Below, one piece after another: positions 52,701 to 60,610 of a DNA stretch of 64,000 bases. Position numbers and translations under genes: made by a program. The DNA is taken from positions 2,432,435-2,496,434 of the forward strand of contig OY282420.1 of assembly GCA_958295955.1 (NCBI GenBank), given 5' to 3'. The first letter of the stretch is position 1, and every line of letters begins with the position of its first letter. The notes under the pieces are model-generated. The model did not search any database, had not been told where the DNA came from, and worked only from the letters and a program-made list of their open reading frames with translations. Source of the stretch: an uncultured Bryobacterales bacterium (GTDB lineage: Bacteria; Acidobacteriota; Terriglobia; Bryobacterales; UBA6623).

Positions 52701-53121
52701 TCCGGTAACCCCCACCGCCCCGACCTCTTCGCTCCAAAGCCAGGGGTCGGGACAGTTCGCCGACTGCCTCTCCGCCCCGCGCAAGCTCGGCTCGCCCGAC
52801 GGCTGGTGGGACATTTCCTCCTTCGCCGACCCCGACGAGGTCGGCGGAGGGTACCGCTTCGGCACCTGCGGCTCGAACGTCCTGCGCGGCCCCGGCCTGA
52901 TCAACGTCGATATGGGCGTCTTCCGCCGGTTCCAGGCCACCGAGAGCGTCAGCATTCAATTCCGCGCCGAGGCTTTCAACGTCTCGAATACGCCCCACTT
53001 CGCCAATCCATCCGGCAATGTCGCCAGCTCGAATTTCGGCTTTGTCGGGGGCATGCAGAACACCGGACGCGAGGGACTGGACCAGCGCGTATTCCGTTTC
53101 GGCCTGCGCATCGGCTGGTGA
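49750..53121 (+). CDS. Oar-like TonB-dependent receptor with carboxypeptidase-regulatory domain
   Basis: 1123 residues. Signal peptide (to about 32, PAYAQ), a CarboxypepD_reg-like beta-sandwich (GSIVGNVSDGTGAVIPGAQVTI to GFRTHNETGV), a plug domain (KRDLQNVPVPLGRNYQMLLQ; VRFSVNGTSEQSNNVRIDG) and a large barrel with repeats such as GGPIKKNKAFYFFSYERT, ending in RFGLRIGW. This is the expanded Acidobacteria Oar family, taking up glycans or peptides, or aiding adhesion. GGGAGGTGG lies 7 nt before ATG 49750, one of few strong ribosome sites in the window. A 34-bp palindrome follows the stop. Confidence 0.93.
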   Translation: MSRNKARRGSLVGIWLTALTLVAGLNMEPAYAQVLYGSIVGNVSDGTGAVIPGAQVTITHDETGATRAGESNASGVYTFPTLATGSYTVEVRSEGFRTHNETGVTVGANDVTRVDVDLQVGQVTETVEISAEAVRLQTDRAEVRAEVDKRDLQNVPVPLGRNYQMLLQTIPGFSPPRNAHSVPANPTRAVRFSVNGTSEQSNNVRIDGASSYNPNLTHMQGINPALESIEVVNVVTNSFDAEQGLAGGASINLQIKSGSNDLHGSAFWYHNNQRFQAFPYFKGTLTRKPKFIYNQAGATIGGPIKKNKAFYFFSYERTAEHSNATKPVKVPNAAMRAGDFSASPQPIFDPLSAAVGDEGARTQFPDNKIPENRIARASRMLAGMTDDWHLPNQPGSGALGLNRNYLAGITYAFDRHQVDSKANFNLSDKWTAFARLSFFYYEQNNPAAFGNLSGDFVHPTNFRTDNGFGPTYSGTVSTTYVARPNLIFDAYVGTMLLDSNAFAGNLDQRIGLDVLGIPGTNGDGVPGEAGTFYGGMPRMRFDAGFGNLGYRATSPFIGHDFQYQIALNGNWTKGNHEVRFGTDTFLIHINQEVANFPGGDAPAGGFRFRNSTTSRPGTGTSDYNAIASFMLGLSRDSARNFLTGKNLQTRSRQYSFYIRDRWQVRPDLTLSYGTRWEYFPFPVRPDRGLERFDIDNNIMFVCGIGSVPRNCDLPQSKKLFAPRVGLAWRATDTFVVRAGYGLTYDPFNLGRDLRGNLPTQFSQRLPLPNSRSWSTTLDEGFPAIPPVPVEERIAMPLTANVATADGNYNRGYVQSWNFTLEKQVGSWIASAGYVATRSVRQSSRLEANWSDLGAGNRGRVLRQRYGRTANTLFWGTLGTPKYDALQVKIVRRTTSGHQFNLAYTWAHGRGYTAESSTAQPRARHPLYYGKNYGPLNQDIRHNLVISNAYELPFGKGKRFAQSGPAAAVLGGWQINGLASLRTGTPVTPTAPTSSLQSQGSGQFADCLSAPRKLGSPDGWWDISSFADPDEVGGGYRFGTCGSNVLRGPGLINVDMGVFRRFQATESVSIQFRAEAFNVSNTPHFANPSGNVASSNFGFVGGMQNTGREGLDQRVFRFGLRIGW

Positions 53122-53134
53122 CCCCGGCCGCCGT

Positions 53135-53168
53135 TCTCTCCGCGGCGCAAGCTTGCGCCGCGGAGAGA
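53135..53168. terminator. 34-bp perfect palindrome after the TonB receptor gene
   Basis: The two 17-nt halves (53135-53151 and 53152-53168) are exact reverse complements, centred on AAGCTT, with a GC-rich stem CCGCGGCGC. It starts 14 bp after the receptor stop and ends 39 bp before the PSD1 start. No T-run follows, so it may be a Rho-helped terminator, an mRNA 3' stabiliser, or a dimeric protein site. A TATCAT -10 for the next gene lies 24 bp downstream. Confidence 0.6.
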
Positions 53169-53207
53169 CGCTTCTACGGTCTTGCTATCCGCTATCATGA
53201 GGCTGCT

Positions 53208-55685
53208 TTGCCGCGACGCCGTTTCATCCTGCTTCCCGCCGTCGTCGTCATCGCCGCCGCCGGCCTGAGCGCCGCCGACGATGCCGGCAAGGTTCGTTTC
53301 TTCGAAGAGCGGGTGCGGCCGGTGCTGGCCGCGAACTGCCTGAAGTGCCACAACGACCAGGCAAAAATGAGCGGCCTCTCGCTGGCCTCGCGCGAAACCG
53401 CGATGCTCGGCGGCAGCCGCGGCTCGGCCGTGATTCCGGGTCAGGCGGACGCCAGCCTGCTCGTCCGGGCGGTGCGCCGAACGGGCGCGCTCAAAATGCC
53501 GCCCGCCGGGCCGCTGCAAGCGAACGACGTTGCCGCGCTGATCGACTGGATCGGTCAAGGAGCGGTATGGGGCGGCGCGCCGCCCCGCGAACGCGCCACG
53601 GCGGAGCACTGGTCGTTCCAGCCGGTGCGCCGCCCTGCGCCGCCGCGCCTGCGCGATGCGTCGCAGACGCGCAACGCGATCGACTTTTTCATCCAGGCCA
53701 AGCTGGAGGAAAAGGGCGTCGCTGCTTCGCCCGAGGCCGACAGGCGCACGCTGCTGCGCAGGCTCTCGCTCGATTTGACGGGGCTGCCGCCGGCGCCGGA
53801 AGAACTGCGCGCGTTCCTTGACGACCGGCGCCCCGACGCTTACGAGCAAGCGGTCGAGCGCCTGCTGGCGTCGCCCCATTACGGCGAGCGCTGGGGGCGG
53901 CACTGGCTCGACGTCGCGCGCTACGCCGACTCGAACGGCTATTCCATCGACGGCGACCGCTCGATCTGGCGCTACCGCGATTGGGTGATCGACGCCTTGA
54001 ATCGCGGCATGCCTTTCGACCGCTTCGTCATCGAGCAGGTCGCCGGCGATCTTTTGCCCGACCCGACGCAGCAGCAGTTGATCGCCACCGGCTTTCACCG
54101 CAACACGATGATCAATCAGGAAGGCGGCATCGACTACGAGCAGTACCGCGTCGAGGCCGTGGTTGACCGCGTCAACACAACCGGAGCGGCCTTTCTGGGC
54201 TTGACGGTCGGCTGCGCGCGCTGCCACGACCACAAGTTCGACCCGATCTCGCAGCGCGAGTTCTACCGCTTGTTCTCGTTTTTCAACAACATCGACGAGT
54301 TGGGCGGCAACATCCCCGACGGCGAAGGCCCGGCCTTTCAGATGCAGCCCTTGCTGGAGTTCGGCAAGCCCGAGGATTTCGCTCGGCGGCAAGCGCTCGA
54401 GCGGCAAATCGAAGCGCTGGAAGCAGAGTTGCTGCAATATCAGAAAACGATCGAGAAAAATTGGGAATCGCGTTTCGAGCTTTCGGGGGATACCGTCGAA
54501 GAGCGCATCCCGGAGATTCTCAAAACGCCGATCGAAGAGCGGGCAACCATCGACCGCAACTTGCTCTCGCGCTTTTTCTCGAAAAAAGATGCGGCATGGA
54601 AAGCCCGTCAGGACGGCATCCGGGCGCTGCGCGCCGCGCTGCCCAAGCTCGAAGCGACCTTGATTATGCGCGAGTTGCCCGCGCCGCGCGAGTCGTACAT
54701 CCACGTTCAAGGGGACTTCACGCGCAAGGGAGACGCGGTCGAGCCGGGCGCGCTCGCCGTGCTGCCCCCGATGAAGAAGGCGGGCAACCTCAACCGGCTC
54801 GATCTGGCGCGCTGGCTTGTTTCCGCGGAGAATCCGCTGACTCCCCGCGTGACGATGAACCGCCTGTGGCAGCGTTATTTCGGCGTGGGCATCGTCGAGA
54901 CCGAGAACGATTTCGGCTCGCAAGGGACCGCGCCGAGCCACCCCGAGCTGTTGGATTGGCTGGCTTCGGAGTTCGTGCGCCGCGATTGGAGCCTGAAGGC
55001 GATGCACCGGCTGATCGTGACCTCGGCCGCCTATCGACGGTCTTCGGCCGCGCGTCCCGACGCGGCCGCAATCGACCCGGGCAACCGGTTGCTGGCGCGG
55101 CAAAACCGCCTCCGGCTCGAAGCCGAGATTATCCGCGACGCCGGCTTGGCGGTCTCGGGGCTGTTGGCCCCGGCCGTCGGCGGGCCGAGCGTGTACCCCC
55201 CGCAGCCCGCGGGCGCCGGGCAATTTACGCAGGTCGACCGCAAGTGGAAAGCCGACGAAGGACCCAACCGCTACCGCCGCGGGATGTACACCTTTTTCCG
55301 GCGTTCCGCGGCGTATCCGGGCCTGGCCTTGTTCGACGCGCCGGACGCGCAGGCGGCGGCCACCCGGCGCAACCGCTCGAACACGCCGCTGCAGGCGTTG
55401 ACGCTGCTCAACGACGAGGCGCAGACTGAATTTGCCGCAAATCTGGCCAAACGGATTCTGGCCGCCGCGGGAGACCGCGGCGGGCGCATTCGCTTTGCCT
55501 TCGAGACCTGCTTGGCGCGGCCCCCGAAAGAGCGCGAACAACAGAGAATGGCGCAGTATCTGGCGCGCATGACGGATGCCTTCGCCACCGCCGGCGGAGA
55601 CGCCGCCGACTCGCCGCAAGAGGCGGCTTGGCTGGCCGCCTCGCGCGTGATGCTCAACCTGGACGAGTTTGTGACCCGACAATGA
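53208..55685 (+). CDS. PSD1 and cytochrome c domain protein (DUF1549/DUF1553)
   Basis: 825 residues from TTG 53208. The signal peptide is MPRRRFILLPAVVVIAAAG. A cytochrome c-like domain has C44-x2-C47-H48 (CLKCHN), with a likely axial Met in LKMPPAG. DUF1549 (about 155-360) has a second heme-like motif CARCHDHKFDP; DUF1553 (about 530-800) has PLTPRVTMNRLWQRYFG and RRNRSNTPLQALTLLN. Such proteins abound in Planctomycetes and Acidobacteria next to DUF1501 genes; the function is not proven. TATCAT lies 9 nt before the TTG. The stop overlaps the DUF1501 gene (ATGA). Confidence 0.87.
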   Translation: MPRRRFILLPAVVVIAAAGLSAADDAGKVRFFEERVRPVLAANCLKCHNDQAKMSGLSLASRETAMLGGSRGSAVIPGQADASLLVRAVRRTGALKMPPAGPLQANDVAALIDWIGQGAVWGGAPPRERATAEHWSFQPVRRPAPPRLRDASQTRNAIDFFIQAKLEEKGVAASPEADRRTLLRRLSLDLTGLPPAPEELRAFLDDRRPDAYEQAVERLLASPHYGERWGRHWLDVARYADSNGYSIDGDRSIWRYRDWVIDALNRGMPFDRFVIEQVAGDLLPDPTQQQLIATGFHRNTMINQEGGIDYEQYRVEAVVDRVNTTGAAFLGLTVGCARCHDHKFDPISQREFYRLFSFFNNIDELGGNIPDGEGPAFQMQPLLEFGKPEDFARRQALERQIEALEAELLQYQKTIEKNWESRFELSGDTVEERIPEILKTPIEERATIDRNLLSRFFSKKDAAWKARQDGIRALRAALPKLEATLIMRELPAPRESYIHVQGDFTRKGDAVEPGALAVLPPMKKAGNLNRLDLARWLVSAENPLTPRVTMNRLWQRYFGVGIVETENDFGSQGTAPSHPELLDWLASEFVRRDWSLKAMHRLIVTSAAYRRSSAARPDAAAIDPGNRLLARQNRLRLEAEIIRDAGLAVSGLLAPAVGGPSVYPPQPAGAGQFTQVDRKWKADEGPNRYRRGMYTFFRRSAAYPGLALFDAPDAQAAATRRNRSNTPLQALTLLNDEAQTEFAANLAKRILAAAGDRGGRIRFAFETCLARPPKEREQQRMAQYLARMTDAFATAGGDAADSPQEAAWLAASRVMLNLDEFVTRQ

Positions 55686-57112
55686 ACCTTGAAAAGAAAC
55701 TGCTCCGGCAAACTACCCGCCGGCAACTGTTCGAGAATTGCGGCATCGGCCTCGGCAAGGCGGCGCTGACTTCGCTGTTTGTCGGCGACAAGCTGTTCGC
55801 CTCGCCGCCGGCGACAGGCTATCGTCACGCGCCCAAGGCCAAAAATATCATCTATCTGTTCATGGCCGGCGCGCCGAGTCAGTTCGAGTTGTGGGAACGC
55901 AAGCCGGAGTTGCAAAAACTGAGCGGCAAAGCCCTTCCGCCTTCATTGCTTGAGGGCAAGCGGTTCGCCTTCATGGACTCGTTCGTCAAGTCGCCACCGA
56001 AATTGCTCGGCACCCGGCGCGCGTTTCGGCAGCACGGCGAATCGGGCCAATGGGTTTCCGAATGCCTGCCGCATACCGCGCAAGTGGTCGACGACCTCGC
56101 CTTCGTCAGATCGGTCCATACTGAAAATTTCAATCACGCTCCGGCCAAGATCATGATGAACACCGGCTCGCCGATTTTCGGGCGGCCGAGCATGGGCGCG
56201 TGGGTCAGCTACGGCATCGGCAGCGAATCGAAAGACCTGCCGGGGTTTGTCGTTTTGCAGTCCGGTCCGCGCGGTCCGCGCGGCGGGGCGATGAATTGGG
56301 CCGCCGGTTTTTTGCCCACGTCGCATCAGGGAATTCCCTTCCTGAGCGGCGGCGCGCCGATCCTGAACATGGCCAATCCGCAAGGTTTCGACGCAAAACT
56401 CCAAGCGGCGACGATCGACGCGGTCCTCGATCTCAACCGCATGAACCTCGAAAAGTACGGCGACCCGGAAATCGAAACGCGCATCGCGGCCTACGAGATG
56501 GCGCACCGCATGCAGACCAGCGGCCCCGAGTTGATCGACTTTTCGACCGAGAGCCGGGCGACGCTCGACCTGTACGGCGCCAAGCCGGGCGAAAAGTCGT
56601 TCGCCAACAACTGCCTGCTGGCGCGGCGGCTCGTGGAGCGCGGGGTGCGTTTCGTGCAGCTCTATCATTCGAGTTGGGATCACCACGGCGGACCGGGCGA
56701 GAACCTCGACGAAAATCTGGACGAAGTCTGCCTTTCCGCCGACCGGGGCTGCGCGGCGCTGATCCGCGACCTCAAGCAGCGCGGCCTGCTTGACGACACC
56801 CTCGTCGTCTGGGGCGGCGAATTCGGCCGCACGCCCATGGGCGAGCAGCGCGATACGCTGGGCCGCAACCACCATATCGACGCCTTCACCATGTGGTTCG
56901 CCGGCGGCGGAACGAAACCGGGGCAGAGCATCGGCGCAACCGACGAGATCGGCTTCTCGCCCGTGCAAGACCCCGTTCACGTCCACGACATTCAGGCGAC
57001 GATTCTGCACCTGCTGGGCATCGACCATACCAAGCTGACGTTCAAGTTCCGCGGCCGCGATTTCCGGCTGACGGACGTTGGCGGGAACGTCATCCGCAAG
57101 CTCCTGGCCTGA
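55682..57112 (+). CDS. DUF1501 family exported protein (sulfatase-like fold)
   Basis: 476 residues. The N-terminus TTRRQLFENCGIGLGKAALTSLF is a Tat-like signal without a strict RR-x-FLK match. The DUF1501 body has NIIYLFMAGAPSQFELWERKP, HTENFNHAPAKIMMNTGS, YHSSWDHHGG, WGGEFGRTPM and GRNHHIDAF, whose Asp and His residues resemble the metal site of alkaline-phosphatase superfamily enzymes. Its role with PSD1 proteins is unknown, perhaps in carbohydrate breakdown at the cell surface. A 4-nt overlap couples it to the PSD1 gene. Confidence 0.87.
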   Translation: MNLEKKLLRQTTRRQLFENCGIGLGKAALTSLFVGDKLFASPPATGYRHAPKAKNIIYLFMAGAPSQFELWERKPELQKLSGKALPPSLLEGKRFAFMDSFVKSPPKLLGTRRAFRQHGESGQWVSECLPHTAQVVDDLAFVRSVHTENFNHAPAKIMMNTGSPIFGRPSMGAWVSYGIGSESKDLPGFVVLQSGPRGPRGGAMNWAAGFLPTSHQGIPFLSGGAPILNMANPQGFDAKLQAATIDAVLDLNRMNLEKYGDPEIETRIAAYEMAHRMQTSGPELIDFSTESRATLDLYGAKPGEKSFANNCLLARRLVERGVRFVQLYHSSWDHHGGPGENLDENLDEVCLSADRGCAALIRDLKQRGLLDDTLVVWGGEFGRTPMGEQRDTLGRNHHIDAFTMWFAGGGTKPGQSIGATDEIGFSPVQDPVHVHDIQATILHLLGIDHTKLTFKFRGRDFRLTDVGGNVIRKLLA

Positions 57113-57222
57113 CGGAACCCGGCCGCGCGGCGGCTCCTGCTGAAGCGTTTCAGTCTTGCCGCGCCCGCGCTCTGCGGCGCATAGTGAAGAGCAGCCGCAA
57201 GACCCGCGGCTCTTTGTTGCCG

Positions 57223-57579
57223 ATGACGCATCCCGACTCCCCGCGCGGCGGTTATGCCGCGATGTTCGCCGCAGCCGTCCGCCTGGCCGTGCTGCAGGTG
57301 TTGGCCGAAGCCGGCGATTACCGGCACAACGAGCACGTCATCCGCAGCGCGCTCGAAGTCTTCGGCATCGCGCCTTCGGCCGACGCGCTGCGCGGCCATC
57401 TCGCCTGGCTCGACGAGCAGGGCCTCGTCGCAGTCGAGTATGTTGTCGCCCCGCGCGACGGCGATCCCGGGCTGTGCGCCACGCGGCTGACCGAGCGGGG
57501 CGCCGACGTCGCCGCCGGGCGCGCTCGCGTTCCCGGCGTGGCCCGCCCGCGGGCGGGCAGGACAACGGGAGGCGCATGA
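57223..57579 (+). CDS. Mu-like phage protein, VpaChn25_0724 family
   Basis: 118 residues from ATG 57223; a GTG at 57184 is possible. The sequence follows the Mu-like phage family closely: FAAAVRLAVLQVLAEAGDYRHNEHVI, LAWLDEQGLV, ATRLTERGADVAAGRARVPGV and a Pro/Arg tail. In Mu-like phages this small winged-helix-like protein is encoded just before the DUF3486 protein, and the same order is seen here. Its function is unknown. No other phage gene lies near, so this is a remnant or a domesticated pair. The overlap with the next gene (ATGAGTG) is intact. Confidence 0.82.
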   Translation: MTHPDSPRGGYAAMFAAAVRLAVLQVLAEAGDYRHNEHVIRSALEVFGIAPSADALRGHLAWLDEQGLVAVEYVVAPRDGDPGLCATRLTERGADVAAGRARVPGVARPRAGRTTGGA

Positions 57580-58173
57580 GTGCCCCGACGTCTCCGACAG
57601 CAGCTCGGCAGACCCAGCTCCATCGACAGACTGCCTGCCGACCTGCGCGAGATGCTCGACGATTGGCTGCGCGATGCGTCCGTCACCCAAACCGAGGCGG
57701 CGGCCAGACTCAACGACTACCTCGCCGCCCGCAGCAAAAACTTCCGGGTCAGCCGCCATGCCGTCAGCCGCTACGACCGGCGCATGCGCCGCGTCGGAAA
57801 GCGGCTGCGCGAGTCGCGGCAGATCGCCGAGGCATGGATCGACAAGCTGGGGGCCGCGCCGCAGGGACAACTCGGGCTGCTGGTCAACGAGATCCTGCGT
57901 ACGCTGGCCTTCGACATATCCCTCAAGCTGCACGAAGACGAATTGACCGAAGAATCTCTGCCGCGCCTGATCGAGCAGCTCAAGAAACTGAGCGCGGCCG
58001 CCCAAATACTCGAGCGCACCGCTTCAGAAAACCTCAAGCTGAAAAACGAAAGCGAACGCCGCGCCGCCGAAGAACTCGCGCGCCAAGTCGAAAAGCGGAC
58101 GGCGGACGGCGAGCGAACGGTCACGCCGGAGCAACTGCGGCAGATCGTCCGCGATGTCTATGGCGGCGCCTAA
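57580..58173 (+). CDS. DUF3486 family protein, Mu gp27-like (packaging-associated)
   Basis: 197 residues from GTG 57580, directly after the preceding stop. The DUF3486 layout is clear: GRPSSIDRLPADLREMLDDWL, an HTH (VTQTEAAARLNDYLAARSKNFRVSRHAVSRYDRRM) and a long coiled coil with NEILRTLAFDISLKL, ending in EQLRQIVRDVYGG. In Mu the gene lies before the large terminase gene and is thought to encode the small-terminase-like DNA-recognition part. Here the next gene is an unrelated bacterial gene on the other strand, so no terminase, portal or capsid follows. Confidence 0.82.
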   Translation: MPRRLRQQLGRPSSIDRLPADLREMLDDWLRDASVTQTEAAARLNDYLAARSKNFRVSRHAVSRYDRRMRRVGKRLRESRQIAEAWIDKLGAAPQGQLGLLVNEILRTLAFDISLKLHEDELTEESLPRLIEQLKKLSAAAQILERTASENLKLKNESERRAAEELARQVEKRTADGERTVTPEQLRQIVRDVYGGA

Positions 58174-58236
58174 CGGGACCGCTGCGCGGCCGGCGGAGAG
58201 CGGAAAACGGAGAGCAAGACCGCCGCCGCGCAGCGC

Positions 58237-59520
58237 CTATTTCCCCGCGGGCTCGATCACGCCGAGCACTTCCCACTCGTTGAGTTGCTTTTTCAAGTGG
58301 GCGGCGCCGCTGCCGTCCGGCTGTTTCGCCAGGTAGGCGCGGTATTCGCCGGCCGCCTGGGCGAACTCCCCGCGCTGCGAGTGGATCAGCCCCATGATTT
58401 GATGGCTCTGGGGGAAGTCGTCTTTCCTGTCGCCGGCGCGGATGGCCCGCACGGTCTCTTCGGCCTTCTGCGGGTTGCCGTTGTTGATCGCGGCAACCGC
58501 CACGTAGAACTGCAATTGCATTTGATTCGGGTTCAGTTCCAGGTAGCGGCTGCCGAGCCGCTCCAACGATGTCCAATCCTGCTGCCGCAACGCCATCTGC
58601 AGCAGCGGATTGTAAGGCTTGAGGTACTTCGGATCGGCATCGAGCGATTTCGTAAACGCTTCCTGCGCCCCCGTCTCATCCTGCATGGCCATCCTGGCGT
58701 CGCCCAGCGCGGCCCAGGCGGCGGCGAATTCCGGGTACTCGGCCACGGCCTTCTCGAATTGCGCCACGCCTTTCTTGTAGTTGGGCTTCTTCTTGCGCAT
58801 TTCCTTCAAGCCGCTTTGATATGCCTTGTTAGCCTTGGGCGGAGCGGCCAGCGTTGTCACGCTCACGACGTTGCCGACGACGCCCGCAATGCGGTGCAGC
58901 ACGATGAGTCCGACGTCGGGATTGTCCATCGGTCTGCGTATGCCGAGTGAAAGCATATCGGAGGTATAGCCGGGCAGAGATGCGCGTAGATCGCAACCGG
59001 TCAGATCGACCCCGCCGCCGATGCCCGTCGAGCGGATGCCGGAGCCGAACGGACTTTGTCCGTAGCTGGGGCCGCCGCTCAACCCGCCGCCGCCTACGCT
59101 GGCGTCGCCCATCGACAAGGTGGGGTCGCCGCCGAATTGAAAGCTGAAACGCCCTTTGCGGTCGGTATATCCCTCCGGACGCACGTTGCCGTTGCACACG
59201 GTCTCGACAATCACCGATTCGGCCGGCGGCTGCCCGTCGTCGGTCAAAACCTGCCCGGCAAGAAAAATCGGCCGCGGCTGGTTGGCGAACGGGTCGCTCT
59301 GCCTCTGTTGGCCGAACGGATCGTTGGTGCTGCCGGATTGCTGGGTGTTGCTCCCGCCGCCGGAGTTCCCGCCTCCTGAATTTCCGCCTCCTGAATTTCC
59401 GCCTCCTGAATTTCCGCCTGTATCTCCCCCGCCTTGGCCTTGCGCCTGCAAGTCCGCAGTCGCCAAGGTCACCGCGCCGATCAGCAAAAAGATCGCAAAA
59501 ACCGAAACTCTGTTCTTCAT
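58237..59520 (-). CDS. Exported TPR protein with Gly-rich repeat linker
   Basis: 427 residues. A signal peptide (to about 27, LQAQG) is followed by a low-complexity linker with four NSGGG pentads (about 36-56), a beta-sandwich carboxypeptidase-regulatory-like domain (FLAGQVLTDDGQPPAESVIVE to SLPGYTSDML), and C-terminal TPRs (KGVAQFEKAVAEYPEFAAAW, AQEAFTKSLDADPKYL, FAQAAGEYRAYL). Such proteins are common in Acidobacteria and may be envelope scaffolds. AGGGGGG about 9 nt before ATG 59520 is a good ribosome site. Confidence 0.8.
   Translation of the reverse strand: MKNRVSVFAIFLLIGAVTLATADLQAQGQGGGDTGGNSGGGNSGGGNSGGGNSGGGSNTQQSGSTNDPFGQQRQSDPFANQPRPIFLAGQVLTDDGQPPAESVIVETVCNGNVRPEGYTDRKGRFSFQFGGDPTLSMGDASVGGGGLSGGPSYGQSPFGSGIRSTGIGGGVDLTGCDLRASLPGYTSDMLSLGIRRPMDNPDVGLIVLHRIAGVVGNVVSVTTLAAPPKANKAYQSGLKEMRKKKPNYKKGVAQFEKAVAEYPEFAAAWAALGDARMAMQDETGAQEAFTKSLDADPKYLKPYNPLLQMALRQQDWTSLERLGSRYLELNPNQMQLQFYVAVAAINNGNPQKAEETVRAIRAGDRKDDFPQSHQIMGLIHSQRGEFAQAAGEYRAYLAKQPDGSGAAHLKKQLNEWEVLGVIEPAGK
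59366..59410 (+). repeat. 15-bp tandem repeat inside the TPR protein gene
   Basis: Three units of 15 bp (59366-59380 with one change, 59381-59395, 59396-59410) plus a partial fourth encode NSGGG on the minus strand. The nearly exact DNA copies show recent slippage; the frame is kept in any copy number. Confidence 0.85.
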
Positions 59521-59707
59521 CGCGTTATCCCCCCTCTCGAACCTCGGTCCGATACGCGCCGTCTGGCGCCAAGCCTAGCACAGGCAAGCGGCGATGCCAA
59601 ATGAATTGCGTGCGTATCGATCCATTGCAAGACTTTCTTCAAGGGCAATGGGCGCGCCGCGGGCGTCGCCCCGAGCCGCGGCGCGCGCGGGCGGCTACAA
59701 TGGCCCA

Positions 59708-60589
59708 TTGCCTCCCCTGGAATTGCGCGGCGTTTTCGCCCCTGTCGCTACCCCGTTCGACCATCGGGGGGAAATTTATCGGGCGAAGGTGCGCCACAAC
59801 GTGAGCCGGCTGGAGCGGACCAGGCTCTCCGGGTATGTCGTCGGCGGCGACTGGGGGGAGGGCGCGTTGCTTTCGTCGGCCGAGCGCATCGGTCTGTGGC
59901 AAGAAACGGCCGCGCAAGCCGCCGACGGGCGGGCGGTGCTGGCGGCTGTCGGCGGCTGCGGCGTTGCCGAGGCCCGAGCGCTCTGCGCGGAAGCCGCCCG
60001 GGCGGGCTGCCGCGCCGTCCTGCTGGCGGCGCCCGATCTTTCGCGCACGGCCCCTTCCTGCAGCGGCGCCGGTCTGTTTTTCCGCGCGGTCGCCGACCGG
60101 GCGGAGTTGCCGCTCGTAATCGATGCGGCGCTTGGAGAGAGGGGCCTGCCCGCCGGTGAGATCGCGCGCTTGGCCGCGCACCCCGGAATCGGCGGCGCGC
60201 TGGTTGCCTCAGAGGATGCGGCGGCGGTGCAGGAACTTTGCGGCCGAGTCGGCCCGGGATTTGCGGTGCTCATCCGCAGCATCCGGCTGATGGCTGACTG
60301 CCTGACTGCAGGGGCCTGCGCGGTCGTGCCGGCCCTGGCGGCGGCGGTCCCGTTTTATTGCCTTTCCATCGAAGAAGCCGTGCGGACACGCGAGATCGAC
60401 GCCGCTCGGCAACTCATCGCCGCCGCCCTCGATCTCGATGCGCTGCTGGCCGAGCACGGCGCGCCGGCCTTGAAGCATGCGCTCGACCTGCGCGGATACT
60501 ACGGCGGCATCCCCCGGCTGCCGCTGCTGCGGCTGTCCGCCGGCGCGCAACGCTCGGTCGCGGCCGCCGGCCGCGAGTTGGTCGGATAG
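59708..60589 (+). CDS. DapA/NanA-superfamily protein lacking catalytic residues
   Basis: 293 residues from TTG 59708. The start GVFAPVATPFD and the general TIM-barrel pattern (SGYVVGGDWGEGALLSSAER, AGCRAVLLAAPD, LGERGLPAGEIARLA) place it in the DHDPS family. The Schiff-base Lys position is Leu165 (IGGALVASED in place of VGVK), the Tyr of IYN is Asp139 (VIDA), and the GGTGE motif is broken as GGDWGE. It can hardly be an aldolase. TACAAT lies 6 nt before the TTG. It heads the polysaccharide export cluster, 21 bp before wzm. Confidence 0.75.
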   Translation: MPPLELRGVFAPVATPFDHRGEIYRAKVRHNVSRLERTRLSGYVVGGDWGEGALLSSAERIGLWQETAAQAADGRAVLAAVGGCGVAEARALCAEAARAGCRAVLLAAPDLSRTAPSCSGAGLFFRAVADRAELPLVIDAALGERGLPAGEIARLAAHPGIGGALVASEDAAAVQELCGRVGPGFAVLIRSIRLMADCLTAGACAVVPALAAAVPFYCLSIEEAVRTREIDAARQLIAAALDLDALLAEHGAPALKHALDLRGYYGGIPRLPLLRLSAGAQRSVAAAGRELVG

Positions 60590-60610
60590 CATTGGTTCCG
60601 GAGTCGCTCG

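Noticed and set aside
49879-52998. 1039-codon minus-strand open frame
   Set aside because: It lies fully antisense to the Oar-like receptor gene, has no recognisable domain and has the composition expected of a GC-rich shadow frame.
52956-55682. 908-codon minus-strand open frame
   Set aside because: Antisense to the PSD1/DUF1549/DUF1553 gene, whose domains and heme motifs are clear on the plus strand.
57113-57222. Intrinsic terminator after the DUF1501 gene
   Set aside because: An AAGAGC/GCTCTT pair with an imperfect stem is present at about 57186-57214, but mismatches and the lack of a T-run make it unconvincing.
57100-58240. Mu-type target-site duplication or phage ends around the phage gene pair
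   Set aside because: I could not find a convincing short direct repeat or terminal TG/CA pair flanking the two genes.
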